From: Bacteroidetes bacterium UBA4414
GTDB taxonomy: Bacteria > Bacteroidota > Bacteroidia > Chitinophagales > Chitinophagaceae
Reading direction: 5' to 3'
Length of the DNA: 64,000 nt
NCBI GenBank assembly: GCA_002389765.1
Contig: DGQM01000019.1
Coordinates: 2,268 to 66,267, forward strand
Shown here: positions 44,918 through 54,182 of the stretch, piece by piece
Position numbering within the stretch: position 1 is the first letter of the stretch
Layout: each line of letters opens with the position of its first letter
The notes under the pieces: model-generated
What the model was told of the DNA's origin: nothing
The model's database searches: none
Seen by the model: the letters and a program-made list of their open reading frames with translations, nothing else
Position numbers and translations under genes: made by a program

Positions 44918-47900
44918 ATGAATCTAAAACTTTACAATTGGGTTAAAAAGGTTTCTTTGATATTGTTAACAACAATACTTGCGAACACTGCACAAGCTCA
45001 GTGTAATACTGGGTTGTATAGTATTGCATGCTCTTGGGGAGACCATATCGAAGCATTTGCAACCTCGGGAGGTACAACAAATATCAGTAACTGGTATACA
45101 GGCTGTGCAACGAGTAGTGGATATATTTATTACTCTACTATGTCGCACACAACTGCTGCCGGAAATACTGTGAACTTTTCAATACTGAACAATTATTACT
45201 ACTATGAGTATTACAAAATTTGGGTAGACTTTAATGCTGATGGAGATTTCTATGATGCAGGTGAGCAGGTTTACCAAGCGAACTTAGCTTATGGTGCTTT
45301 TGTTTCCAGTAGTTTTGTAGTTCCATCTGGCACAACAGCAGGAACAAAGCGTATGCGTGTAAGATGTGTATATGGTGGTAGCAGTACTATGGATCCATGT
45401 GCAAACTACACATTTGGCGAGGTTGAAGATTATAACCTTGTTGTAACTGGTGGTTCACCATGTTCAGGTACGCCTGCACCTGGTAATACGTTAACTACAT
45501 TAAATCCGGTATGTCCGGCTACAACCTTTACATTGTCATTGCAGAATACCATTGCAGGTAGTGGTGTTTCATATCAATGGCAATCTTCTCCAAACAATAG
45601 TACGTGGACTAATATCACAGGTGCAACATCTTCTACATTAGCTACAACACAAAGTGCAGCAACGTATTATCGTTGTGCTGTAACGTGCTCTAGCAATACA
45701 GGTTTTTCAAGTTCATTACAAATGAATATGAATAACTTCCTGTCTTGCTATTGTGTAGCAGGCAATTCTAGCGGATGTGGCTTTAGTGACGTAATTAATA
45801 ATGTAACATTTGGTACTATTAATAACACTACCGGTTGTACTGCTACGCCTGCTTATACAGATTATGGTTTGTCTGTACCGGCAGCAAATATTGCAATAGG
45901 TGCTACAACACCAATAAGTGTAACTGTAGGGGCTGGAGGTTCTGAAAGAGTTGCATGTTGGATAGATTATAACCAAAACGGAATATTTGAAACTACTGAA
46001 TACACCTCTATAGGTACAGGTAATGGCTCTGTTGTGACGAACAACGTTATAGTTCCGCCTACAGCCACAGCCGGCCTGACAAAAATGAGGGTCAGGGTTA
46101 GATATTTTACCGCAATTGCAAATACAGATCCTTGTACAACATTCAGTTATGGTGAAACAGAAGACTATAATGTAAATCTAATATGCGTGTCTCCTACATT
46201 TACGACGCAGCCTGCAGCATCCAGCACTTTATGTCCTAGTGCAAACCTGACACTGACAGCAGCAGCTACAGGTAGCGGTATTGCATATCAATGGCAAGTA
46301 AATACAGGTACCGGCTTTACAAATATTACAAATGGTGGTGTATACAGTGGTGCTACTACAGGCTCATTGTTACTTACATCAGCTCCTTCAACTTTCAATG
46401 GTTATCAATATCGATGTGTGGCTAGTACAAGTTGTAACACTGCAACAGCCATATCAAGTATATCTACACTTTCTGTAGGCTCTGCAACAGGCGTTACAAC
46501 TATGACACCTAATACAGTTGTATGTAATGGTGCTCCTGCTGTATTTACTGTAAATGCTACAGGTACTAATCTTACATATCAATGGCAGGTATATGATGGT
46601 ACAGGGTACTATAACCTGTCTAATGCAGGCATATATAGTGGTGTGAATACTAACACACTGAACATCTCAGCAGCTACGCCGGCAATTAATGGCTATGCAT
46701 ATCGTTGTGTGCTAACTGGTAGCTGTGCTCCTTTCACACTCATTACAGGGGCCTCGTCACTTACTATAGGTACATCTATACCAGTAATAACACAACCGGC
46801 AAACTTTATTGCATGCTCTGCCGGTATAGCAACATTCAGCGTGGCTACTGGTGGTGCAAACGTGGTATATCAATGGCAGGTAAATACAGGTAGTGGTTAT
46901 GCAAACGTAGCAAATGGCGCTAACTACAGTGGTGCTACAACATCTACACTTTCTGTGCTGAATACGCCACTTAGTTTTAATAACTATCAGTATCGTTGTG
47001 TGCTGAGCAATACATGTGTGGTTCCTTTCTTTACATCTGCGGCTACACTTACAGTGCAACCGGCTCCGGTTATTGCCACTCAGCCAAGTAATCTTACTAT
47101 TTGCGATTTCCAAACTGCAAACTTCAATGTAGTAGCTACTGGTACAGGGTTAAATTATCAATGGCAGGTAAATACAGGTTTAGGCTTTGTAAACCTTACC
47201 AATGCTGCTCCTTACGCAGGCGTGTTGGGACCTAATATGAGTATTGCTAATGTAACGGCATCTATGAGTGGTTATCAATATCAGTGTGTTATAACAGGTA
47301 CTTGCTCTCCTGCTGTTACAACAAACATTGTTACACTTAATGTTAATACAAGACCTGTATTGACCAGCGGGCCATTACCATCAACTGTGTGCGAAGGTGG
47401 TTCTACTACATTTAATGCAGTAGCAACTGGTACAGGTATTACATATCAATGGCAGGTGTTGAATACTTCTGGAACATACGCTAATATTACAAACACAGGT
47501 ATATACAGCGGCGCTACTACACCTTCGCTTACGCTTACAACCATTACACCTGCCTACCATGGCTTAGGTTATCGTTGTGTGGTAACAGGTACTTGCGCTC
47601 CTGCAGTAACTACAAACACTGCACTGTTGTTTGTAAATGCCATACCAACAGTATTTAATCAACCTTCTGACAGAGAGGTGTGTGCGGGTAGCAATATCAC
47701 TTTCTCAACAGCTGGAGCAGCCTCTACACTGACAGGTGTACTGAGCTATCAGTGGCAGGTAAACAGCGGTGCCGGCTACGTTAACCTTACCAATACTGCG
47801 CCTTACAGTAATGTAACAACTGCAAATATGACAATAACTGGTGCTACAATTGGGTTGAACGGTAATACATATCGTTGTGTTATAAGCAATCAGACTTGTA

Positions 47901-49096
47901 CACCAACTGTAAATACAAATGATGCACGTATTACTGTATTTACACTTCCTGCAATTACAACACAGCCGGTAGCGCAAACTAAGTGTCCTGGTACAGATGC
48001 CACATTCACACTAACTGCCACAGGTACAGGCCTTACGTATCAATGGCAGGAAAACAGAGGTACAGGTTTTGTAAACCTACCGGGTAATGGTGGTTATACA
48101 GGCGCAAACTCTGCTACCCTGACAGTAAGTGCAGTGACACCTGGTATGGATGCTTATCAATATCGTTGTGTGGTAAGAGGTACATGTGCTCCTGCAGTTA
48201 CTTCAAATGCAGTATTGCTGAATGTGCTGAGGCCAATAACAATAGTTAGCAGTAGCATTACAGATACTATATGTGAAGGTGGGACAACTAAACTTGGTGT
48301 ACGTGCAACAGGTGCAGGCGTATTGTACCAATGGCAGCGCATGCAGTCTAACGGTTCTTTTGCAAACCTTACCAATGTTCCGCCATATTCGGGTGTTAAT
48401 ACAGACTCTTTGCGCATAAGCGGCGCGCCTTCTAATATTCATGGCGCTGTATACCGTTGTGCACTAACTGAAACACAACTGTGTGGTTTGTGGTACTATT
48501 CTACTAATATACCAATAGGTATCACTAATGCGCCTGTTACAAATCCGTCTATCCTTAATGTTACTCCATTCCAAATAGCTACATTCAGTGTTCCTCCTAC
48601 AGGTACAAGCTACCAATGGCAGGAGAATGATAATAGCGGTAATGGCTTCCGTAATTTGGCTGAAGGCGGCAGATATACAGGTGTATATACAAATACACTA
48701 CGCATATCTTCTATCAACGTAACGATGAATGCTAATTTGTATCGTTGTCTGGTAGACGGCGTATGTACAAATACAGTAGCTAGTATTGCAGGTACGCTGA
48801 CAGTTGATCCTAAGTTGTCTGTTAGTGGTATTCAGAAAAATACAGGTATCGACGTGTATCCGAATCCTATGACAGGTAGTGAACTGAATATCAGCTTTAA
48901 ACAAGTACTGAAAGGAAATACTGAAGTGAAGGTGCTTGATAAACTTGGAAAAGTTGTTTATACAGACAAACTGCAATTGGATGGTGGCAAAAATGCTAAA
49001 ATCAATCTGACTAGCCTTGCTGCAGGCGTATATATGCTACAGGTGGTGAATGCAGATGAAAGCATCTCTGAAACTATACAGTTTGTTAAGAAATAA
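44918..49096 (+). CDS. Giant secreted Ig-repeat protein with two GEVED domains and T9SS sorting domain (copy 2)
   Basis: A 1392-residue paralogue of the product of 37804-42165. The signal peptide is KKVSLILLTTILANTAQAQ. The N-terminus differs from copy 1: an extra GEVED-type domain with WVDFNADGDFYDAGEQVY and GEVEDYNLVV (about 30-180) replaces the lectin-like domain. From CSGTPAPGNTL onwards the order is the same: Ig 1, GEVED, Ig 2-10, and a T9SS C-terminal domain (IDVYPNPMTG near the end, closing ETIQFVKK). It is probably displayed on the surface. It is preceded by an AT-rich 136-bp gap and followed by a terminator. Confidence 0.88.
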   Translation: MNLKLYNWVKKVSLILLTTILANTAQAQCNTGLYSIACSWGDHIEAFATSGGTTNISNWYTGCATSSGYIYYSTMSHTTAAGNTVNFSILNNYYYYEYYKIWVDFNADGDFYDAGEQVYQANLAYGAFVSSSFVVPSGTTAGTKRMRVRCVYGGSSTMDPCANYTFGEVEDYNLVVTGGSPCSGTPAPGNTLTTLNPVCPATTFTLSLQNTIAGSGVSYQWQSSPNNSTWTNITGATSSTLATTQSAATYYRCAVTCSSNTGFSSSLQMNMNNFLSCYCVAGNSSGCGFSDVINNVTFGTINNTTGCTATPAYTDYGLSVPAANIAIGATTPISVTVGAGGSERVACWIDYNQNGIFETTEYTSIGTGNGSVVTNNVIVPPTATAGLTKMRVRVRYFTAIANTDPCTTFSYGETEDYNVNLICVSPTFTTQPAASSTLCPSANLTLTAAATGSGIAYQWQVNTGTGFTNITNGGVYSGATTGSLLLTSAPSTFNGYQYRCVASTSCNTATAISSISTLSVGSATGVTTMTPNTVVCNGAPAVFTVNATGTNLTYQWQVYDGTGYYNLSNAGIYSGVNTNTLNISAATPAINGYAYRCVLTGSCAPFTLITGASSLTIGTSIPVITQPANFIACSAGIATFSVATGGANVVYQWQVNTGSGYANVANGANYSGATTSTLSVLNTPLSFNNYQYRCVLSNTCVVPFFTSAATLTVQPAPVIATQPSNLTICDFQTANFNVVATGTGLNYQWQVNTGLGFVNLTNAAPYAGVLGPNMSIANVTASMSGYQYQCVITGTCSPAVTTNIVTLNVNTRPVLTSGPLPSTVCEGGSTTFNAVATGTGITYQWQVLNTSGTYANITNTGIYSGATTPSLTLTTITPAYHGLGYRCVVTGTCAPAVTTNTALLFVNAIPTVFNQPSDREVCAGSNITFSTAGAASTLTGVLSYQWQVNSGAGYVNLTNTAPYSNVTTANMTITGATIGLNGNTYRCVISNQTCTPTVNTNDARITVFTLPAITTQPVAQTKCPGTDATFTLTATGTGLTYQWQENRGTGFVNLPGNGGYTGANSATLTVSAVTPGMDAYQYRCVVRGTCAPAVTSNAVLLNVLRPITIVSSSITDTICEGGTTKLGVRATGAGVLYQWQRMQSNGSFANLTNVPPYSGVNTDSLRISGAPSNIHGAVYRCALTETQLCGLWYYSTNIPIGITNAPVTNPSILNVTPFQIATFSVPPTGTSYQWQENDNSGNGFRNLAEGGRYTGVYTNTLRISSINVTMNANLYRCLVDGVCTNTVASIAGTLTVDPKLSVSGIQKNTGIDVYPNPMTGSELNISFKQVLKGNTEVKVLDKLGKVVYTDKLQLDGGKNAKINLTSLAAGVYMLQVVNADESISETIQFVKK
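46190..48800 (+). repeat. Tandem Ig-like repeat array, copy 2
   Basis: Nine consecutive Ig-like units with YQWQ and YRC strands, collinear with the array at 39274-41870. The last units are near-identical even in DNA, for example around 48601-48645 against 41672-41716. Confidence 0.85.
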
Positions 49097-49114
49097 TATT
49101 TCTGCAATCAGATA

Positions 49115-49147
49115 AAAAATGGTCGGCAATTATTGCCGGCCATTTTT
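49115..49147 (+). terminator. Intrinsic terminator after the second Ig-repeat gene
   Basis: AAAAATGGTCGGCAA pairs with TTGCCGGCCATTTTT (15 bp, one G-T pair) across a TTA loop, ending in a T-run. It begins 18 bases after the stop codon. Confidence 0.9.
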
Positions 49148-49230
49148 GTTTGTGAATGGTGATGAAAACTTAAAACAGAATAAACAATCAGTTGATATTG
49201 CTAGCCTAATATGCCGTTGAATTTTTGGTT

Positions 49231-49674
49231 ATGGGAAATCCTATTATTCGTAGAGCGGCAAGTGCAGATGCTGAGCATGTTTATGAAATGCTTTGTTGCC
49301 TGTCTGATAAGCAACATAATAAGGAGCGTTTTATGCAGTGTTTTGAAAAAAATCTACAGAACGATACCATCGTATATCTGATAGCGGAAGTAGATGATAC
49401 CCCATGTGGCTTTATAAGTTGCCATAGCCAGCAATTGCTTCACCACACAGGTACAGCTTACGAAATACAGGAGATGTATATTAAAGAAGCTAACAGAGGA
49501 TGGGGAATTGGCAAGAAACTGATAGCAACATTGCGCTCAATGATTAATGAAACAGATTATGATGTTTTTGAAGTGACATCAAGCAATTGGCGTGAGGAAG
49601 CACATGCTTTCTATATGAATAACGGGTTTGTGCAAACCCATAAAAAATTTACCAGCAAAGGTAATAGGCATTAG
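49231..49674 (+). CDS. GNAT family N-acetyltransferase
   Basis: I choose ATG 49231 (147 residues) over a TTG six bases upstream. The GNAT fold is clear: IIRRAASADAEHVYEML (strand 1 and helix 1), CGFISCHSQQLLHH, then the acetyl-CoA motif A YEIQEMYIKEANRGWGIGKK (about 83-102, with RGWGIG in the Q/RxxGxG position). A closing EEAHAFYMNNGFVQTHKKF follows. The acceptor is unknown. It faces a convergent lipoprotein gene six bases away with no terminator between. Confidence 0.88.
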   Translation: MGNPIIRRAASADAEHVYEMLCCLSDKQHNKERFMQCFEKNLQNDTIVYLIAEVDDTPCGFISCHSQQLLHHTGTAYEIQEMYIKEANRGWGIGKKLIATLRSMINETDYDVFEVTSSNWREEAHAFYMNNGFVQTHKKFTSKGNRH

Positions 49675-49680
49675 CCAATG

Positions 49681-50112
49681 CTACTCAAAAGTGTATGACT
49701 TGACATAACGAGCTTTTATTTCACCTCTGCTTCCCTGTATCTGATAATACTCGTTAAAGGCAGTGTCATCATCAAAATGAAAGCCTATGATAAACGTATA
49801 AGGGCTTGATGCTCTTCGCAGTATAGGCTGCAAATGTTCTGCTCCATAAGGCATACGTATGGTGGTAGTGGCAATGTTGTAGCCCCATGTTGTTTGCACA
49901 TCATAAGAGCCGTTGACACTGCTGTCGTTTGTGTATATGTGTATGCCAAAGTATTGATTGTTGAGTTTGTCTTCTGCAATAGGCACACTATCGGCAAGTA
50001 TTTCTATACCAGGCTTGATAGGTTCTATAGACGCTTCATTATGATTAACAAGATCCGACTTGCATGCGTGTATAAGAAGGGCTGATGTAAGCATCGTGAG
50101 GGTGCGTTTCAT
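49681..50112 (-). CDS. Small hypothetical lipoprotein
   Basis: A 143-residue product with a basic start and a lipobox-like LIHAC (C17), so probably a lipid-anchored periplasmic or outer membrane protein. The mature part is predicted mixed alpha/beta (FGIHIYTNDSS, NIATTTIRMPYG, YTFIIGFHFDDDTAFNEYYQ). I recognise no family. It is divergent from an M49-type peptidase gene across a 74-base gap. Confidence 0.65.
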   Translation of the reverse strand: MKRTLTMLTSALLIHACKSDLVNHNEASIEPIKPGIEILADSVPIAEDKLNNQYFGIHIYTNDSSVNGSYDVQTTWGYNIATTTIRMPYGAEHLQPILRRASSPYTFIIGFHFDDDTAFNEYYQIQGSRGEIKARYVKSYTFE

Positions 50113-50186
50113 AGGTGCAAAAGTAGGTTTTAATGATTGAGGTAAATCAGGTATTTTTAATGCTTCTTAAAAGCAATTTATAAACA

Positions 50187-52268
50187 ATGAAAAAGTGGGC
50201 TATACCCGTAATAGCATTTATGGGAACACAAATCATGTTGTCGTCTTGCGGCAATGCGGGCAATACTGCCGGCAAACCGGACACTGCTAAAGTGGTTTCG
50301 GGCTACGATACCAACTTTAAGGTAGAAGCTGAGGCATTCGCAGACCTGCAAATGCTACGTTATCAGATACCCGGATGGGACGAGCTGAGCCTTCAGCAAA
50401 AAGAACTGTCTTATTATTTGTATGAAGCCGCACTTTGTGGTCGTGATATCATCTATGACCAGAAGAGTAAATATGGCATTATGCTGCGCAAAACCTTAGA
50501 GACAATCTATGGTACATACAATGGCGATAAAAATGCTGAAGACTGGAAGAAGTTTGAAGTATACGTTGGCCGTTTCTGGTTTAGCAATGGCAACCACCAC
50601 CATTACGGCAACGAAAAATTCTTCCCTGAGTGCGATGCAGCCTACTTCGCTGCATTGGTGAAAGGTAGTGACACCACACAATTGCCAAAAGAAGCAGGTG
50701 AGAGTACGGATGCTTTTATTGCGCGTGTATCGCCGATAATATATGATGCCAAGATTGAACCTAAATTGGTAGATCTGCGTCCTAATATCGATAACATTGC
50801 TAACTCTTCTAACAACTTCTATGAAGGTGTTACGCAGAAAGAGGTAGAGGCATACTATGCTAAGTTTGATACCAAAGGCAATGCACCTTCATGGGGCCTT
50901 AACAGCAAAGTGCTGAAAGAAAACGGGCAGATAGTAGAGAAAACATGGAAAGTTGGCGGTATGTACGATGGTGCCATCAGCAAGATTGTGGGCTGGTTGC
51001 AAAAAGCTGCTGCTGTAGCAGAAAATGCTGAGCAAAAACAAGCTTTGGAGCTGCTGGTGAAATACTATCAAACAGGTGATCTGAAAACTTTTGACGACTA
51101 TAGCATTGCATGGGTAAAAGACGTGAACTCTCGTATAGATGTAGTGAACGGATTTATCGAGGTGTATATGGATGCGATAGGTAAGAAGGGTAGTTTTGAA
51201 AGCACCGTATCTATGAAAGATATGGAGGCTACAAAACGCATCAAAGCTATAGCAGACCAAGCGCAATGGTTTGAAGATAACTCTCCGCTGATGCCGGAGC
51301 ATAAAAAGAAACAAGTAAAAGGTATCACTGCAAAAGCTATTACGGTAATAGTAGAGAGCGGCGATGCTGCACCGAGCACACCAATAGGTATCAACCTGCC
51401 AAATGCAGACTGGATACGCAAAGACCACGGTTCTAAGTCTGTATCACTGAGCAATATTATACATTCATACAACGTAGCAAGCGCTAAGAGTGGTATGCTG
51501 GATGAGTTTGCATATGATGATGCAGCAAAAGCCCGTGCGCGTAAATATGGCGCGCTGGCATCTGACTTGCATACAGATATGCACGAGTGTATAGGTCACG
51601 CATCTGGACAAATAAATGAGGGTGTTGAGACAACAGATAAGACGTTGAAAAACTATGCATCTTGCCTGGAAGAAGCACGTGCAGACCTCGTAGGTTTGTA
51701 TTATGCACTGGATCAGAAATTGGTAGATATAGGTGTTGCGCCAAGCAAAGAAGTAGGTATGGCTGAATATGACAGCTATATGATGAACGGCCTGATGACG
51801 CAGCTAACACGCCTGAAACTGGGCGACCAACTGGAAGAGGCGCATATGCGCAACCGTGCATTAAACGCACATTGGGTATACGAAAAAGGCAAAAAAGATA
51901 ATGTAGTTGAGATGGTGAAAAAAGATGGCAAGACCTATGTAAAAATCAACGACTACGAAAAACTACGTGTACTATTTGGTGAACTGCTGCGTGAGATACA
52001 ACGCATAAAATCTGAAGGTGACTATAAAGCAGGTAAAAACCTGGTAGAAACCTATGGTGTAAAGGTAGATCCTGTATTGCACAAAGAAATACTGGAGCGC
52101 TATGCCAAACTGAATGTAAAACCATACCGTGGTTTTATACAGCCTAAACTTGTGCCTGTAATGGAAGGTGGTAAAGTAACGGATGTAAAAGTAGAATACC
52201 CTGAAAGCTTCTATCAGCAAATGATGGAGTTTGGTAAAAACTACGCACTGCTACCGGTTAAAAACTAA
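50187..52268 (+). CDS. Dipeptidyl-peptidase III-like zinc peptidase (M49), lipoprotein
   Basis: A 693-residue peptidase. The signal ends at a lipobox, MLSSC (C21). The M49 zinc motif HEXXGH appears as HECIGH (466-471), and the downstream EExRAE-type motif is EEARAD (495-500) in CLEEARADLVGLYYA. YDAKIEPKLVDLRPN and SWGLNSKVLK precede it. The family removes dipeptides from peptide N-termini. A lipid anchor would put this one in the periplasm or at the outer membrane. It is a single gene ending at a strong terminator. Confidence 0.88.
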   Translation: MKKWAIPVIAFMGTQIMLSSCGNAGNTAGKPDTAKVVSGYDTNFKVEAEAFADLQMLRYQIPGWDELSLQQKELSYYLYEAALCGRDIIYDQKSKYGIMLRKTLETIYGTYNGDKNAEDWKKFEVYVGRFWFSNGNHHHYGNEKFFPECDAAYFAALVKGSDTTQLPKEAGESTDAFIARVSPIIYDAKIEPKLVDLRPNIDNIANSSNNFYEGVTQKEVEAYYAKFDTKGNAPSWGLNSKVLKENGQIVEKTWKVGGMYDGAISKIVGWLQKAAAVAENAEQKQALELLVKYYQTGDLKTFDDYSIAWVKDVNSRIDVVNGFIEVYMDAIGKKGSFESTVSMKDMEATKRIKAIADQAQWFEDNSPLMPEHKKKQVKGITAKAITVIVESGDAAPSTPIGINLPNADWIRKDHGSKSVSLSNIIHSYNVASAKSGMLDEFAYDDAAKARARKYGALASDLHTDMHECIGHASGQINEGVETTDKTLKNYASCLEEARADLVGLYYALDQKLVDIGVAPSKEVGMAEYDSYMMNGLMTQLTRLKLGDQLEEAHMRNRALNAHWVYEKGKKDNVVEMVKKDGKTYVKINDYEKLRVLFGELLREIQRIKSEGDYKAGKNLVETYGVKVDPVLHKEILERYAKLNVKPYRGFIQPKLVPVMEGGKVTDVKVEYPESFYQQMMEFGKNYALLPVKN

Positions 52269-52285
52269 CTGAATTGAATAACATA

Positions 52286-52316
52286 AATAAAGCCCCGATA
52301 TTATCGGGGCTTTATT
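52286..52316. terminator. Bidirectional terminator between the M49 peptidase and M56 genes
   Basis: A perfect inverted repeat of 15 bp (AATAAAGCCCCGATA and complement) around a single central T. It serves both convergent genes. Confidence 0.9.
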
Positions 52317-52319
52317 GTT

Positions 52320-53756
52320 TTAGTATTGTGTTATTTTACCCTTTTGTATAGTGATATTCCTGAAGAAGTCTCCATTGGATGTCATGTATATAATAGGCTT
52401 TCCTTTCAATGTAGCAGGTTTCGCAGATAATTTATCCATTGTTTCAACTATTTTCTTGTCGATATATTTCTTCAAGTCTTCTGGTATTTTCGTAGTAGAA
52501 AGATAAGCATGGAACCCTACAAAGTCGTAATAAGCTATTTCTCCTTTCTTATTCAACACTACATTATCGATACCTAAATTATATTGGTCGTCAGGCAATT
52601 GTGTAAGTTCGTCTTTTATTGCATTTACAACTGTCTGTATAATGCTTGCTGCTGAAAGTGTACCGATAGTATTAATGTCTGGAATTGGGCTAAAGGCGCC
52701 GTTCACATCCTTTTCATAATCATACTGTATTTTCTCTCCGTTCATAAGCCTGGGTCTGTGGTTCATTCTCTTTATTACAATTGTTTCTTTACCAGTTGTA
52801 GGGTCTTCTACTATTGTAGTGTCTTCAGGGAATGTCTGCATGGTAATAATATTGCCCTTGTAAGTCACTTTGTTTCCATCTACTTTTCTTTTGTCGTCGG
52901 AGAAGGCATTTTTTGTAAAGCATAGCATACATACTAACAAAAGAGGTGCTGCAATAATACGTTTACTTTGAGCAAGCGCAGAGGATTTTCTGGTAAGCAT
53001 CATAATTCTGTTTTTTATGGGTGAACGATTGAAAGAATGTGAAAGGGTAGGGGCTGGCGATAATAATGCTTGCTCTATCAGAAACTTGCCATACACTGCA
53101 GGCGCTTTGTCTACAGCTGCATCTGCTTGGTATTCATGTACAATCAGCAGCCTGTTATGATAGATGTATACCAACGGATTGAACCAACATATAATCTTTA
53201 CTAGCTGAAATAATGTGAGGTCTAGAAAATGTAAAGCATGTCCGTGTTGTTCTTCATGAGAAAGAATCATTCTAAGTTCATCAGTAGTATAGTCTTGCTT
53301 GTTGCTGATAAATACATATCTGAACGCTGAAAACGGACTGTGCGATTTTTCTGTTTCAATTATAGTCCATACACCGTCTTTTGTTTTGTCTCCTCTTCTG
53401 TATAGTTGTACTATTGTTAGTACTTCTTTCAGTAATAATGCCATACCAATGGCTACCCCTATTGCGTAAACATAATAGAATAGCTTGCTATAGTCTGTTG
53501 TTGTTTCTGCAACTGGTGATTGTACAATAGCTTTTTTAACAGCACTCACATTCTCAATAGCGGGTTCGCTCACTTTTGTGATGTATACAATGTCTGATTC
53601 CTGCAAAGACCATAGTGGTAGTAACATGCCTGCCAACAGGGTAGTAATAAGATAGAACCTGTTGTAGCTATGGAAAGATTCTTTTCGCATAAACAGATCG
53701 AAAACCAGCAAGCTGAGCAGCCAGATAGCCGTCATATTGAGCAGATACTGTAGCAT
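52320..53756 (-). CDS. BlaR1/MecR1-like M56 membrane metallopeptidase (sensor)
   Basis: A 478-residue membrane protease. It has hydrophobic segments near 3-23, 34-52 and 93-113. The zinc motif HEEQH is at 167-171 and a second glutamate lies in HEYQAD (207-212). A helix at about 267-282 follows, then an extracytoplasmic C-terminal region (about 290-478). That region has no transpeptidase-like penicillin-binding motif. Instead it is collinear with the secreted protein encoded at 54183-54749. Following BlaR1, it probably senses a signal outside and cleaves the adjacent BlaI-type repressor. The ligand is unknown. Confidence 0.87.
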   Translation of the reverse strand: MLQYLLNMTAIWLLSLLVFDLFMRKESFHSYNRFYLITTLLAGMLLPLWSLQESDIVYITKVSEPAIENVSAVKKAIVQSPVAETTTDYSKLFYYVYAIGVAIGMALLLKEVLTIVQLYRRGDKTKDGVWTIIETEKSHSPFSAFRYVFISNKQDYTTDELRMILSHEEQHGHALHFLDLTLFQLVKIICWFNPLVYIYHNRLLIVHEYQADAAVDKAPAVYGKFLIEQALLSPAPTLSHSFNRSPIKNRIMMLTRKSSALAQSKRIIAAPLLLVCMLCFTKNAFSDDKRKVDGNKVTYKGNIITMQTFPEDTTIVEDPTTGKETIVIKRMNHRPRLMNGEKIQYDYEKDVNGAFSPIPDINTIGTLSAASIIQTVVNAIKDELTQLPDDQYNLGIDNVVLNKKGEIAYYDFVGFHAYLSTTKIPEDLKKYIDKKIVETMDKLSAKPATLKGKPIIYMTSNGDFFRNITIQKGKITQY

Positions 53757-53759
53757 AGG

Positions 53760-54143
53760 TTATTTCTTTTTATTGTTATCAAGCGATTTCAATAGTTCAT
53801 TCAGCTCTTTCAGTTTCATGTCCTCTTTTTCTACCAGGAAGCTTACGAGATTTTTAGGTGAACCGCCAAAGTATTTTTCCATAAGGCTTTGCACACCATG
53901 TTGTGCATATTCTTCTTTGGTTATGATGGGGAAGTATTCGTGCGTTTTGCCATAGGCTTTGTGGTCTACAAATCCTTTCTTCTCCAGTATGCGTACCACT
54001 GATGATACTGTACTGTGTGGTATATCAGGGTCGCCCAAGTGCTCTATGATATCGCGTACCAGACAACGATCCAGTTGCCAAATGATTTGCATTACTTCTT
54101 CCTCTGCTTTCGTAAGGGATTGTAATGTTGTTTTCCGTTTCAT
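53760..54143 (-). CDS. BlaI/MecI/CopY family transcriptional repressor
   Basis: A 127-residue winged-helix repressor. LTKAEEEVMQIIWQLDRCLV (about 10-29), IPHSTVSSVVRILEKKGFVD (recognition helix region, 41-60) and KTHEYFPIITKEEY are typical of the family; the C-terminal helices would dimerise. It lies three bases upstream of the M56 sensor gene, the usual blaI-blaR1 arrangement. A 42-bp palindrome covers its start codon, so it very likely represses itself. Confidence 0.93.
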   Translation of the reverse strand: MKRKTTLQSLTKAEEEVMQIIWQLDRCLVRDIIEHLGDPDIPHSTVSSVVRILEKKGFVDHKAYGKTHEYFPIITKEEYAQHGVQSLMEKYFGGSPKNLVSFLVEKEDMKLKELNELLKSLDNNKKK

Positions 54144-54172
54144 AACGTAAATATACGTTATGAAACGGAAAA
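54131..54172. promoter_or_regulatory. 42-bp perfect palindrome over the BlaI-type start codon, probable operator
   Basis: Two perfect 19-bp arms (54131-54149 and 54154-54172) flank a 4-base AATA centre. The inner core AACGTA-AATA-TACGTT resembles BlaI/MecI dyads. The left arm contains the first codons of the repressor gene (ATG at 54143-54141). Confidence 0.75.
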
Positions 54173-54182
54173 ATAAAATATT

